DNA of 64,000 bases from Ficedula albicollis (Eukaryota; Chordata; Aves; Passeriformes; Muscicapidae). Location of the stretch: contig NC_021673.1 in the NCBI RefSeq assembly GCF_000247815.1, forward strand, positions 45,784,503 through 45,848,502, written 5' to 3'. The notes under the pieces are model-generated. The model ran no database searches, had not been told where the DNA came from, and worked only from the letters and a program-made list of their open reading frames with translations. Of this stretch, positions 37,046 through 50,092 are shown piece after piece. The position numbers were made by a program, and so were the translations under genes. Numbering within the stretch: the first letter of the stretch is position 1; each line of letters starts with the position of its first letter.

Positions 37046-38337
37046 CAGAATTTTATGTAAAGGGGGAAAAAAATTTCAAAAGCCCTCAGGTCTCTCCATC
37101 TTTTTCACTACCAGGCCTATTAAAATTAATAGTAAGTTTTCCAGAGTATTCCGGTTTCTTATTTTCTAAAATTTTTTGGCTGATGAAAGTAAAGAGTTGG
37201 AGATACTGTAATGGAAGAAGGAAATTGTGATGGAATGGCATCCAGAGTATAAAATGAGGAGCCTAAAAGGTGAGAAAAATAGAAGTAAAGAAGTTTTTTT
37301 GCATTGGCATTTTTGGTTTGGTGAATAGCTAGAAATAAATGACAAGCAAATAGTTTCTGGTTTTTAGTGGTAAAAAATTAGCAGGCAGTAGTTGTTGCAT
37401 TTGACACTGGGAATGAGAAGGAGCTTCCAAATAATTTCTCAGGAGCAATTATGCAGGTTTCAGTTACTATGTAATGGTCCATCTAAACTGAATTTTGGTC
37501 AATTATCTAGATCAAAGGACCACCTGCTCTCTTTGGGAAAATGTTCATTTTGGACAGCAAATGATCCAGTATTTTTTAAAATTGCAACCTATCAAGTATC
37601 AGGTTAAATATGAAGCATTAATTTGTTACCTTTATCTTAGTGCCTCATTTTTTTTTTTTTTGCCTGTATGGAAAAGGCGGATACGATTTTTTTTTAAATT
37701 AAGTCCCAGTAGTTTGCTGTTTACTTTTTCATATTCTGTGAGTAATACAGGCACAGTTATAAACTGTTTTTGCAGTAACAGCTGCATTTGTATTACCTAT
37801 CCAGTACTGTTATGATCTTACTCTTGGCTCTCTCACTTCAGATATACTATACATGCAGAGTTAAAAGTGTTTTTAGTCCTGTCACAGGCTTTTCCTGATT
37901 TCCTTCACAGCCATAAGCCTCCTTTCAATCCGTTTTTATCTTCTTGTGGCCGTGATTAATGAAGATCCCAGTGTATTATGGTGTAGGCAAGCATCCTAGG
38001 GAAGGCAAGCAGAACTTCAGTACAGTGCAAATCAGTCCCAGGCCTGCCCAGGGTGGTGCTTTACTGCAGCACCTGATTTACTAGGGGCTGACTCCCCAGG
38101 GGTGTGGGCTCTGACAGCCTCTGACTCTGGGAACATGGATAAAAGAGGACAGACTGCTCAAGAATGGCAGTTTACATATCATTGTTCTAAGTTAAACCTC
38201 AAGGGGAAAATCTGCTTGCTTACAAGTAGCTCATGAAAGAGTTCATGCTGTAGAGCAAGTCATAATTCAGGGAGAAAAAGGAAAGGTATCACCTGTTGTA
38301 TTTCAAATAAGACCACATTTGTTAATCTCTACATTAC

Positions 38338-38385
38338 CTTCGCTCTCTGTGTCGGTTTCCACTTCTCCATCAAACTCTATTCCAG
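38338..38385 (-). CDS. TMC2: TMC2 exon 2, acidic N-terminal segment
   Basis: A 48-nt segment reading (A)GIEFDGEVETDTESE, residues about 16-31. It is bounded by TTTTGCAG and GTAATG, enters with two bases of a codon and leaves with one. The split codons at both ends resolve cleanly (G|CT Ala, G|AA Glu). The acidic stretch continues into the Lys/Glu-rich exon 3 and belongs to the disordered cytosolic N-terminus. Confidence 0.75.
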
Positions 38386-38688
38386 CTGCAAAACAAAGAA
38401 CAAAGAATAATTGCATTTGTTGCTGGAATGTGATGCTTTACACAGCTGACCCTTAAATTCCAGCTGATCATGACAGAATAACCCTTATTGATTATACATT
38501 ATATTCTTTCCCTACTGCGATGGTCTTAATATTTACTTTAGTCTGGCAGACTGACAAAAGTCCCCTGCGCAAGCAAACTGAAATTGAAATCTTTGAGAGA
38601 TGCAAAATGGTGTGCTCAGGAAGCCCCAAGAGGCTTAGTCAAATATTCGGCAGCATGCAAACTGAAATGGTCTCACAGCGATACCAAC

Positions 38689-38734
38689 CATCTTCCAGGA
38701 TGACCTGTAGAGTACTTTTCTTTTTCTTTCCCAT
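38689..38734 (-). CDS. TMC2: TMC2 candidate first coding exon (start codon)
   Basis: This is a proposed initiator exon reading MGKKKKSTLQVILED and ending one base into the next codon. The ATG at 38734 sits in a strong Kozak context (GCTGCCATGG). The phase fits exon 2 exactly, giving ...ILED-A-GIEFDGEV. With this start the whole gene is one open frame of 934 codons, close to the family length. A short lysine-rich start followed by acidic sequence also resembles the N-terminus of TMC1. The weak point is the donor, GTTGGT, which is far from consensus. The alternative is the exon proposed at 44017-44080. Confidence 0.42.
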
Positions 38735-40458
38735 GGCAGCCTCCTGTCTATTGCCCAGACACTGTAGCTGCTACGCTGCACACGCACCCCAGTCATACAC
38801 AGGTTACTCTCTCTTCCAGTGCCCATGTGCTCATCTCCTTGGCATTGCAGACAGGTGGGCACATCCAGCTGCCAGTGACCTCTTGCTCATGAGCCATGAG
38901 GACTGGGAGGGGTGGGAGAGGCAGGGAAAACCTGGGCTCTGCCTCAGCCTACCCAAACACTTTCCTGTCTTCTCCCTTCTCCCCGTGAAAAAAGCACCTG
39001 TTGGCATTACATTGCATTTCATTATTTAAACATGAAGGAAAGCCCTTCGGTGGGTACTTGGTGGTGTCGTATGAAACACAGACACAAGTCACGTCTGGTT
39101 CTGACATAAGCGTGTGGCTGGAGGCATCCAAAGGATCAATTTTCTTAATGCCATATTCTTTACTGACCTGCGACAATCTGTGTAACCCTGTTAGTCATTC
39201 TTCTGCATCTTATTAAATCTCTCAGCCAGTGCCCCTTGGGACACAGATGTGGGTCACCTTTTGTCCTCCATGCGTGTGCCTTGGAGGGGACTCATGAGCT
39301 AATAGATGCAGCAAGGAGTCAGGAGTCAGGATACCAGGATCTCTCTTTCCTTTGCTCCTCTATTCTTTGTGACCTTTGCATACTCATTGCACTTGCTGGT
39401 AAAATAGGATAGATTTTCCTTCTAGGTGCTCTGAGGCTTAATTAATTAATGCGAGACCCTCATTTGGAAGGTCCTTTAGAACCACAAAGTATTGTATTGC
39501 ATTCTGCAGCTTGGAGTTTTTCAGTGGGCCAAGAATAGATTTGTCTGAGTGATGTCCAGAGCAAAACCTGCACTGTCTGCGTCAGCTGTAGGTTCTGCAG
39601 AGAACACCTGAGGGTGCATTCTTGGTGTGGGATTTCTCTTGGCTTCCCAAAAGGAGAGCTTACACTCACACCATCTGTGAAACATACTGCAGACCCCTGG
39701 CTTTCACAGGTGTCTCTCACGGACCTGGCATGATGACTTTTTCCCAAAGATTAACAGGGAGAGCATTAGCTCCTTCCTTTCCTTTAGGAGATCAGCTTGA
39801 AGCTGTTGCCACCATTGCCATGTGCTGATGACTCATTCTTTGGATCAGGTGTAGTGACTGAGGATATGCCAGCCTGAACCTCTCTCCACTGCTTTTTCCC
39901 ATTGAATGTGGGTCCAGGGGCACCTTTCAAGTATTTTAAGTCCAATCCCATGGATTGTTTGCTCTATGTTTGACTTTAGCTCAGCTCTCCTGACCTTAAT
40001 ACATAATGTATGGTATATGCCCATACATTATTAACAGCTCTGACCCTTCAAGTTCATTGCACAGAGCATTTTCACTGTGTGTTCCCCACACCAGTGGGCT
40101 TCACTGGGTCTGAAGACAGTGATAGTGCCTTTTGAAGGTCTTCCCAGTGAATGAGTTTCACCTGTAACTCAATATGTTGATGTGGTTTGTTTCCAGTGTG
40201 ATTGCTAGGTCATTGACTTAATACTGCTCCAGGAAAAAAAGGAGAAATTCCCAGCTGCTGGAGGCTACTGGAACAGATCTCCTGCAAGATACTTCAGTTG
40301 CCTCAGTCCCAAGCATCTCTTTCCCAAGCAGAGGATCTAGGGATCTTCTGGTTAAATGAAGACTAAGTTTCTGAAGAATCGTGTGGCAGGAGGCAAAAGG
40401 GCTGTGGATGCTCATCACACCCCCCCAGCACTGTACTCAGTGATAGCACTGCTTCTGC

Positions 40459-40735
40459 CTCATCACAGAACGGCTTGGACAAGAGCTGACCTTTAAAGGC
40501 CATCTGTTCTAATTCCACTGCTGTGAGCAGGGACATCTTCATGTAGACCAGGTTGCTCCTAGTCCTGTCCAAAGTGACCTTGAATGTTTCCAGGGATGAG
40601 ACATTCACCACCACTGTGTCACTGTTTTACCACCCTCATGGTCAAAAATCATCCTATTTGTGCCTAATCTAAATTGACTTTCTTTTAGTTTCAAACCATA
40701 GCCCCTTGTCCTTTCATGGACCTCACTCCTTCTTT
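40459..40735 (-). mobile_element. CR1 LINE fragment, 3' part
   Basis: The plus strand shows the antisense of the CR1 3' end: GACCTTTAAAGGCCATCTG, AGACCAGGTTGCTCCTAG, TTCCAGGGATGAGACATTCA, ACCACCCTCATGGTCAAAAA and CCCCTTGTCCTTTCATGGAC. The element is therefore on the minus strand with its 3' end near 40459, 5'-truncated as CR1 copies usually are. There is no open reverse transcriptase. Confidence 0.85.
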
Positions 40736-41492
40736 CCCACAACACATGCTCAGATGCTTTTTGAATGCTCAAGGACTTTTTATGTGAGCATCTCATTGGC
40801 AGTGTTGAGTGTCCTGGCTTTTACTCCACCACAGATTCACCTATGATCTGCCCTGGAGCTGGTACAGCCACAGGCTCCAAAGCTTCTTGTACCACTTGGC
40901 ATGCCCACAAGCACCAAGTACATGATTAAAAAAAGTGACTGCAAGTTCATTTTACTACCAAAATGTGTGGCCAGGTAATACCTGTCTCCTGCCCGGAGAT
41001 GAAACACCTGCTATTTGATTTTACAGTCTGTTCACAGCAGTGGGGGCAAGGTGTGGTGTTTCCACAGTAGTCACAGAGGCTCTGGGCACCACTTGCCACA
41101 TGGGGGGACAAGACTGCCCTGCACTGCCCTCACAGTGGGGTGACAGATGAGCGGTGCTAGCCTATGGGACAGAGCAGGAATGGCAGCTGTTTTACATCAT
41201 TGCCATGAAGCCACAGGTCAGTTATGGACGAGCATATTTGCACTAAGCTCTGCTTGGCTGTTGGTTTGCTCCCCTGTACCTATACTGCCAAAGGGAGTGG
41301 GACTGGCCATAATAAGACTGTACTGTTACAGGCTGGGAGGCAGCTTTTCACTCTTGTGTAGATAGGAACCTTTATCTTTCACACTTCTGACTCTGTTGGA
41401 CTCCCTCCCATGGAGAGGAGGCAATTGCACAATACCTGACAATTATTTCCTAATGAAGAGTGTTATTAAAGTGTCTGCCCAAGAACTTACCC

Positions 41493-42038
41493 CTAAGGAG
41501 AAATCCCTAATTTACCTTTCCAACTTAGTGGTGCAACTGACCCTTTGCATATGACATGCTGCTCCCTTTGCCTTAGAGTCTCAAGAGAAATAAATAACCT
41601 ACTCCATCTGCTGCTGTCTGACTCGTGATGGTCCTCCTGAGGCTGACATGCAGCCACACAAGCATGATGAGAGACACTGGAATCTTTGTGGTACATGTCC
41701 TTGGAGGAACATGTGGCAGACTTGCAGAGCCATTGCCACTTTTGGGGTGGACCAGGCAGTGCGAGAGGCTGTGATGCAGAGGAAGGCTGGGCAGCAGAGC
41801 CTGGGGAGGAGAGGAGTGGGATCCAGTGCAACAAGGTGGTGTCATGTAAGATGAGACCAAGAAAAAGTGAAAAAATGCTTATGTTGTCTTCCCAGCCTTG
41901 TCTGCCTTGCTTTTGGTAAGTGAAGAGAGAGATCTGTAATTTCCCCCCAGAATCAGGCTGGTGGAGATCTTGCTGTACCTCTGGGCTGGCTTTGCCTGTG
42001 CGATAGTCTGCTTGTAGTTTGTGGGCACTGAATAGCAT
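41493..42038 (-). other. Open frame of 181 codons, probably not a gene
   Basis: This minus-strand frame starts at 42038 and ends at 41493 and is long for non-coding DNA here. It has no domain I recognise, no clear membrane segment or signal peptide, and no supporting neighbours. A 16-17 nt A run lies just upstream at 42042-42059. I record it as a chance frame. Confidence 0.15.
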
Positions 42039-44016
42039 TGCTAAAAAAAAAAAAAAAAATTAAAGGAAAAAAGATATTGCAACATGGAGTGATTCATGGA
42101 GGAAAAAAACCTTATGGTGGAATATTCTACAAAATGCTATGTGTGAAGTAAGAAAAGTACACTTCATATTCTTTTGACACTCATCTTTGATGGTAGAAGG
42201 TGCTCCATTAAAGGAAAAATAGACACAAAAATTTTCCAATGAGACTCCAACATGGCAGGCCTGGAGAGCAGCAGGACACCTCTTGGGCTGCCAGAGAGGT
42301 GGCACAGGAGGACTTTCCATGTCTGTGTGTCTGTCAAACAGACGGCAGGGCCCACCCCAGCTTGCACAGCCACACAGGGGAGTTCGTCAGCAGTGCTTCA
42401 ACACCAAGCACACCACCATCTTCAGCTCAAGAGCCTGATTTTCCTAAGAGGATCAAGTGTCTTGAAGGGTTTAGGATTTTTTAGGATTATAGATTGGGGG
42501 GAGGAGATTAATGGATGAGTGTTTTACCTCTTCAGTTATTCCACACAAGGTGTGAATAAGTAATGCAAAGCCACGAATCCAGCTATTACTTATGTAAATA
42601 TCATGTGTATGGAATTTATGGAGTTGTAGCACAAATATTTTTTACTGTGTTATTTAGTACTTTTCTCCTCACACTGGTGATGACTAACACTATATAATTT
42701 GACAATTTTGAGTTTTAGCATACGAGGACATTGGGTGTCTCACACACATCCAAGTGTTAAATAAAAAACAGTTGTGTTATGGAGAGAGGGTAATTGAATC
42801 CTGGAAGCACATATAACATACTTGTAAATGCTTAATGAGCTAGTGTTTCTCCCTTTCTTGCTTTCTGATTAACATAGGGCTTTAGCTAATTAATCCATGG
42901 ATTACATTTATTCAATATTCATCTCATCTATAAGTAATCTTTACTTGAGAGGGTTTCCAGGCAATAATAATAATATTAGTAATAAATACCTGACCTGTGT
43001 GTGGATATTTTGATGTGAACCTAAAACTTGTGAACTGCTGGAGTCAATTTTAACAATGTGTCTGAGAGAGACATTTAAAAGTGAGAGATCACTTCGAAAC
43101 ACTTACTTGGTTCTGTTGAACTGTTAAAGAAAGAAAAATTCTTTTTAAAAAACCAAACCAACCATGATCATGTTTTCCAGGGTCTACCAGGCATGCTTCA
43201 TAAAACTGGATTCAGCTCCCACCTGACCTTTTACCATGTCTGAGTTTAACGTTGCAAAAACTAATTTCTTATGAATCCATGAAAGTCCACCAGGGGCTAC
43301 ATGCTAACCTTTGAAAATAACCCTCTGGCTGCCATAGAGCACGGCAGGTCTGGACTGTGGCTGAAGGCATTAAATGATGCCAAATACATGCCCTGTGCTC
43401 TTTGTCCAGGGTGGGCATTTGTTACTCGTAAAGATGATGAAGCCCCAGTGGAAGAAGTTGTGCAAGACTAATCTCCTGGTGTTGGGGATGCTCAAGTCAG
43501 TGCCTTGTTATCTTGTGCTTGGCCCACGAAAAGGAGCTTTATCTCTGTAATCCCAATCCAGGGTGGAGAGCAGAAGATCCTCAGAGACATAACTATTGCT
43601 TTTTTATTACTTTCCTGCTGTTATTTCATAACCTCAAGACACAGCTGGGAATTTGCTGTGAAGGAACACAACAGAGTCTGCAAGCCATTAGCCTCTTTTA
43701 GCTGAAGAACTGCCACAGAACTGCTAATTCAGGTGCCTTGTCAGAAAGAATTAAACCAAAACCGGGGGAAGATGTCCACCAGCAGGTCCTGGAGCTGTGC
43801 CAGCTCAGAGAGGTATCAGATGTCAGATCAGTCATCGGACAGAGCCCCTCAGTCTTCCATTGTCTTCCACTGATTCTCATCACGTAGGAACCAGTAAAGA
43901 TTTTATTTTTTCAAACACGCTCATATCACCCAGCTTAGAGCCCCTCATTTGCAGCAGCCTTGTGGGAAACATTGCAGTTATTAAGACCCCAGATTAATGC
44001 AGAACACAAGCAATAC

Positions 44017-44080
44017 CTGCCAGCTCATTTCCATCTTCATCTACTCCATGTCTCAAGCTGAGCACATGCTTGGAACCATC
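44017..44080 (-). CDS. TMC2: Candidate alternative 5' coding exon of TMC2
   Basis: On the minus strand this reads DGSKHVLSLRHGVDEDGNEL, A and one base (G), bounded by CTTGGTCCAG and donor GTATTG. An alternative acceptor at 44108-44109 would extend it upstream to 44107, adding NTDKLTLVQ. Its one-base phase fits exon 2 (G|CT gives Ala), so it could replace the 38689-38734 start as an upstream coding exon. The frame looks protein-like, but I found no matching upstream exon with an ATG and no clear similarity to human TMC2. Confidence 0.35.
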
Positions 44081-44948
44081 CTGGACCAAGGTGAGCTTGT
44101 CAGTGTTCTCCAAAAACAACACAAAGGTGTTTAGTCAGATGGTATGTGTGGCTGCTGTATCATCCCTCCTCATTGCTGACATTTTTGGGGACAGGTTTTG
44201 AGGAGAACAGGCTCTTGTTCATCCAAAAAATGGTGTGTATCATGGTCCTTTGAACCTGGCACTGCACGAGTAACTGAGTGGTACTGGAAAAACTGTTCTG
44301 ATTTCTAACCAGATATAGGCACTCCTGCCCATCTCCCACACTCCTTTTAGGAAATGGAGGCAACACAACATTTTTCCCAACCCATTACTCCATTTATTGC
44401 AGAGTAAATGAAATCCAAAAATGAAGTTCTTGTGAAGTTTCCAAGGACAAGAAGAGAAAATTATTAAAACAACAAATTTCTGGACTAATCTAAAGCATGA
44501 GATGAGTCACTCTCACGCAGGACTTAAGAGAATGATTTTGTCATATAGTATTTATATTAAAAGATTTGTGGTTTAGAGAACATATGTGCAAAACTAGAAG
44601 AGAGGATGTTTTTTGCACAGATTCTGAGGTAGGAGGTTTTTTTTGGAGGAACATTTTTGCTGGGCTCCTTTTCTGCCTTATACACCTGCTCTTCTGGACG
44701 AAAATTTCAGCATGGTCCCCTCAGCTTTGCAGGAAATCCCTGAAAAGGCATAAATGAAGGTCACAGTGTGAGAAAATCAAGAAAAGAACACGCTTTACAG
44801 GAGTTGAGACTTTTTTGTTGACTCCTGTCCAGCCCCTCCAGACACAGAGGAGTTGCTGCTCCTGGATTTCCCCTTCTTCTGTTCTGGGTCTGAAAGGATT
44901 TCTGTGGGAGAAAGAAAAAAAAAATCCCCCCTTTTTTTTTTTTTTTTT

Positions 44949-45435
<487 letters not shown>

Positions 45436-46317
45436 TTAAGAATCTCTTTGCCTGAAAAGCTTTTTTTCTTTTTTACTTTTATTTAGAAATCAGGCAGAAA
45501 GCTGCCTGACAATCTGGTCATGGCAGGAGGATCTTGCATGCTTTAACCTCTTCCTAAAAGCTCCCAGAGAAGCTCTGTTTTTATTTGCATCAGCCAGACC
45601 CTCTGCTGCTACAAACTCTTAAAACTTTAGTGTCTTCCATGAGAATTTGACAAGTCACACTAGCCATGGGTTTGTGCCAAATAGCCCTTGGGCTTCTGCT
45701 GGATCATAGGCTCACAGATGCCCAGGATTTTGGGGTTCTCCACATAATGCTGTTTTAGACTCAGATGGGCCCTGTAAAGGTCTCTGCTTGTGTCTGAAAA
45801 GAAGAGGCAACAGGTTGACTGGAAGTCAGAACTAGTACCTCTGTTTAAATTATATCAAGGCCCTATACATGGTTGATTTATACTGGATAAAAAACTCCTA
45901 ACCCATAAGCTTTTGTGCCATTGTTGGAAATGTAAAGATATATTAATGAAACATGCTGGATTACTTTTTTTTTTAAATTAGGTTTTCCAGATAAGTTTTT
46001 AGAAAGAATAAATTGCAGCATAATGATGGAGAAGTCACATAACATGATAACTAGCTGAGACAAAAGAGGACCAATTTGTTTGAGGAAGAGGACTGCAATG
46101 ATTTGGCATTCTAAGGGATTTTTTTAGTACATTTATATCGTGCTACATTAACCTGCCTGCTCCTTTTCCTTGGTGTCAGTGTGATGAACAGTTGTGGTGG
46201 ACAGACACTGCCCACAAGAGCTGTATCCCTCTTCTGCCCCCGTGAAATCAGGATTGCTTGTCTGTAACATGCTCCTGGTGTATTTCCTGCTAGTTCAGGA
46301 GTGATCTGCAACCAAAA

Positions 46318-46960
46318 TGAGTTCCAGCCCACGGAGGATCCGGCACAGACAGGGAGAGGCCAGCTGAGGTCTCAGGGAAGGGAGCACATTCAGGGGGATG
46401 GCTCCGTGTGAAGGGTCTCAACCTCCAGTGCTCTAGGCACCTACTCTGGAGCTCTTGGCTCCTACTTCGTCGGGTAATCTTCTAAACAAGCAAAGCAGCC
46501 AATAGCTAAAAAGGTTATTAATTACAAAGCACATCTTATTACAAAGCACATCAGTCTCAAAAGGCTATGGCAAATAGCAATGGCAAAGCAATAGCAAATG
46601 CAGTGACAATAAGCGAATGGCTAGAAGCCCTGGCAAAAGCCAATGGCTAAAAGCCACAATGGCTAAAAGCAACAAAACTCTCCCCAATACATACTCTTAT
46701 ATAGGGTTTTTCCAACAAGCCAAGACACAAACTCGGACCACCACTCCTTAACCTATTAGAATTCTAGTTTCTTAGCACACCAGGGTACGTATAGACTACG
46801 CATAGAACCTATCTTGTTCTATCTGAAAAATGTAAGCAATATTCTTACTACAGCTCTATTATGTCTAAGTCCTGTCTACCACTGTGGGCCTGGAGCCACT
46901 TGCTGAAGATATCAGTATGTTTCAACCTTTACTAGAACTCGCTCTGCTACTCTGGCATTT
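46318..46960 (-). mobile_element. LTR-like block of an endogenous retrovirus (solo, degenerate)
   Basis: Read on the minus strand, the block has an upstream A/T-rich part, a TATATAAG box (46696-46703), a run of short GCTATTGG/GGCTTTTAGCC-like repeats, then CGACGAAGTAGGAGCC and a GC-rich U5-like segment ending near TCCGTGGGCTGGAACTCA. This order resembles U3-R-U5 of songbird retroviral LTRs as I remember them. I could not fix the outer ends or find a target-site duplication, and I see no retroviral genes beside it. Confidence 0.5.
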
Positions 46961-47159
46961 GTAACCTTTCACTTACTAAAAGCATTAGAACTCACCCTAA
47001 AATTACTAACTTACTTCTACTTAAATGTCTACTTTATGTGTGAGTGGCTTAATATACTTCAATCCATCCACAGGCTTTAATTCAATCCCTGCACTCTGAT
47101 TTTTCTTTGAAGAATTCAGAGAGACCCCTGACTCACTGACTCCCACAGCTCTGTGTGGT

Positions 47160-47360
47160 GCAGGATGGGCTGGAGGGCAGCAGGAGCAGGAGCAGGAGCG
47201 GGCAGCTCCCGGCTCCACGGCCGCGGATGCCGGGCTGGTGATGCTCCCAGCCGAGGTGACGAGCCCGGCTGGGTGCAGTGGGACCTCCCTCTGCTGGCAG
47301 CCCCTCTGCACAGCAAACTCTCCGTCTCAGCTGCTGTGCCACCTCTTCTGCCAGGGCAGC
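47160..47360. promoter_or_regulatory. Short CpG-rich patch
   Basis: About 200 nt is GC-rich, and roughly nine CpG dinucleotides fall within some 80 nt (about 47198-47275), in contrast to the CpG-poor surroundings. It could be a promoter-type CpG island for the 5' end of TMC2 or a remnant of a GC-rich mobile element. No TATA box or initiator could be assigned. Confidence 0.35.
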
Positions 47361-47687
47361 GCACTTGATAAACCAAATGGGCTTGCCCTCTGTGAAACTG
47401 GTATCTCTTTTTTTCCCTAGAATGCTAACGAGCCAACAGCCAAAAGATTTCCTATATCAGCCTCATCTGTATTAAAATCTGAAATGGTTATCTTCTGTTC
47501 TCCTAGACAGAATTGGAACTACAGCCCCAAAAGCAGAAAAAAAGGTCAGGAAAGCGAGAGGGATTTGAGGGCTTAAACTTTCATTTATCTCAAATGAATG
47601 ACATGCCAGACCATATGTAATATGAATTTCATATTGTGTAAGTCCTTAATAGAAGACTTTTTATATTCTATCTATTCTATATTTTTT

Positions 47688-48240
<553 letters not shown>

Positions 48241-49970
48241 AACTGCTATTATTAAATATCTTGCTATTTAAGGATCTGGTTTCTTTCTTTTTTTCTATTT
48301 TTATATATTTGTGTTTCCTGTATTTAACAGAACAGAGATGGGGTTGGAATTTCCACTTTGTTAAAAAAAGCAGGTCAGAAAAGTCTCTTAGGACTATTAA
48401 CCTGAAGTTTTCAAAATATTTATCACAAATATCTTTAGGAAGAGCTCCAAATTACTGGGGGAGGGGCTGGAAGAAAATAAACTTGTTATTTCCCAGCAGG
48501 GTAGTTTGATGAGGCATCCATCACAGCTGAGCTCAGCAAGTCAGCCAGTCTCCACAGAAGGGCTGAGCCTGGGATCTGAGGTCAGTAATTCAGCACAATA
48601 ACAGAAAACTATTTAGATATGAGGATAAGGCTGTACAAGCAGCTAAGTCATTCACCTGACTGCAGCCCTGCCATGTAAATACTTTATGTTAGATGTGGTT
48701 TTAGGAATTTGGTCAGACCAAGTCTCTGATGACACACAAGGCCAGAAATTATACCCTTTCAATTTCTGGTGTAATTCTAGCGATGCTGGAAAGATCTATT
48801 TTGGAACTACCTGAAGGCCTTGTAGAAAAATTCTGGGCTGTGTCTCTAAATTATTCCAATTTGCTTTTGTGATGTCTCATTTTTAAATGTAATACCAATA
48901 CACTTAACTATCATATTTTAAGCCCAGAATGTCTTCAGAAATATCTTGATTCTCATTCATAAAAAAAATGCTCCTTAAATTCAGTGGAAACATTTGTTGT
49001 TTGGTCTCATGAACAAATTATATTTCTAATAAGTAGCAAAGAGAGAAAATCACCAACAAGTTACATGATTTTTAAAGGTTAATTATTTCCATACTTATTA
49101 TTAAAAATGATTCCTTATTATTAAATACACAAGAAAAATATAATGATAAAGGTCTGTCCTTTGCTAGCCTGGAGGGTGTGGCAGATATAATTGGCTTATG
49201 AGAAGCTATTGTTTTTATCTGGGGTTTATTTAAAGTCACTGTGGATCTATCTGCTGGTGCATTTATTTCCTTTAGATGGTTTGTGAGGAAGCTCCCTTTG
49301 TTTAGAGAAGAAGAGGGTAATTTGTTACTATTATTAATATTATGTGTGTGTGCCTATATACTTGTGATCATGTGTTTTTGTTTGTGTTTATGTGCTGAAA
49401 CTTCATGGCTATCATTAATAGAGTGTATATAGTAATTAATATACTGTATAATGTAAAACATATCTGTATGCATCTCCTACTGGCCATGGCTTCATGTTCA
49501 TGTTCTTTTGACCTTACAAATACATAAATTGCCTTCACCTTCTGGAGGATTCAGGTTCGAGTTGGGTAAATCAAGTGTTAAAACTAAAATTGAGCTGGTA
49601 TGCGTAAGGCTTCCAGTTATACAATGAAACTGGATGTTTTGCAAAGCTTTAAAATAAATACTGAATGCAGGGGTGTGCAAGCAACCTTTTCCATCATCTT
49701 GGTCTGTGTCACCATTTGGGGCAATTAATGATCTGAAAGCTGAAGCAGGCTGGCTTTAGGCTGGGAAAACAGTTTCTGGCATACTCCTAAGAAATGTTTT
49801 GTTGTTCACTGGACAGAACAGCTTGAATGCTATTGCTGAGTCACTGCTGCTAAACTTGGCTCATGTACTGTAACAAGGGGAAATTTACCCTGATGCTTTA
49901 AATTTTATTAAGTCACATAGACTCTGTTTTTTGGGTGCTTCTCTGATCAGAGACTTCTATTATAAAATTT

Positions 49971-50092
49971 GTTAAGTCACCCTTGAGTGCGATTGAGATT
50001 AGATGAACTACACTGCCATGAAGACTCAAAGGTTAAGTCACCCTTGAGTGAGATTGAGTTTAGATGAACTACACTGCCATGAAGACTCAAAT
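49971..50092. repeat. Two-copy tandem duplication, 61-bp unit
   Basis: GTTAAGTCACCCTTGAGTG starts at 49971 and 50032; two substitutions separate the copies. Confidence 0.96.

Noticed and set aside
38520..39029. 169-codon plus-strand frame
   Set aside because: It runs antisense across the candidate TMC2 first exon, has no domain, and includes a Phe run from a poly(T) stretch. Likely chance.
43107..43120. A 14-nt micro-exon with perfect-looking AG and GTAAGT on the minus strand
   Set aside because: Its length breaks the codon phase needed by exon 2 in either 5' model, and no coding context supports it.
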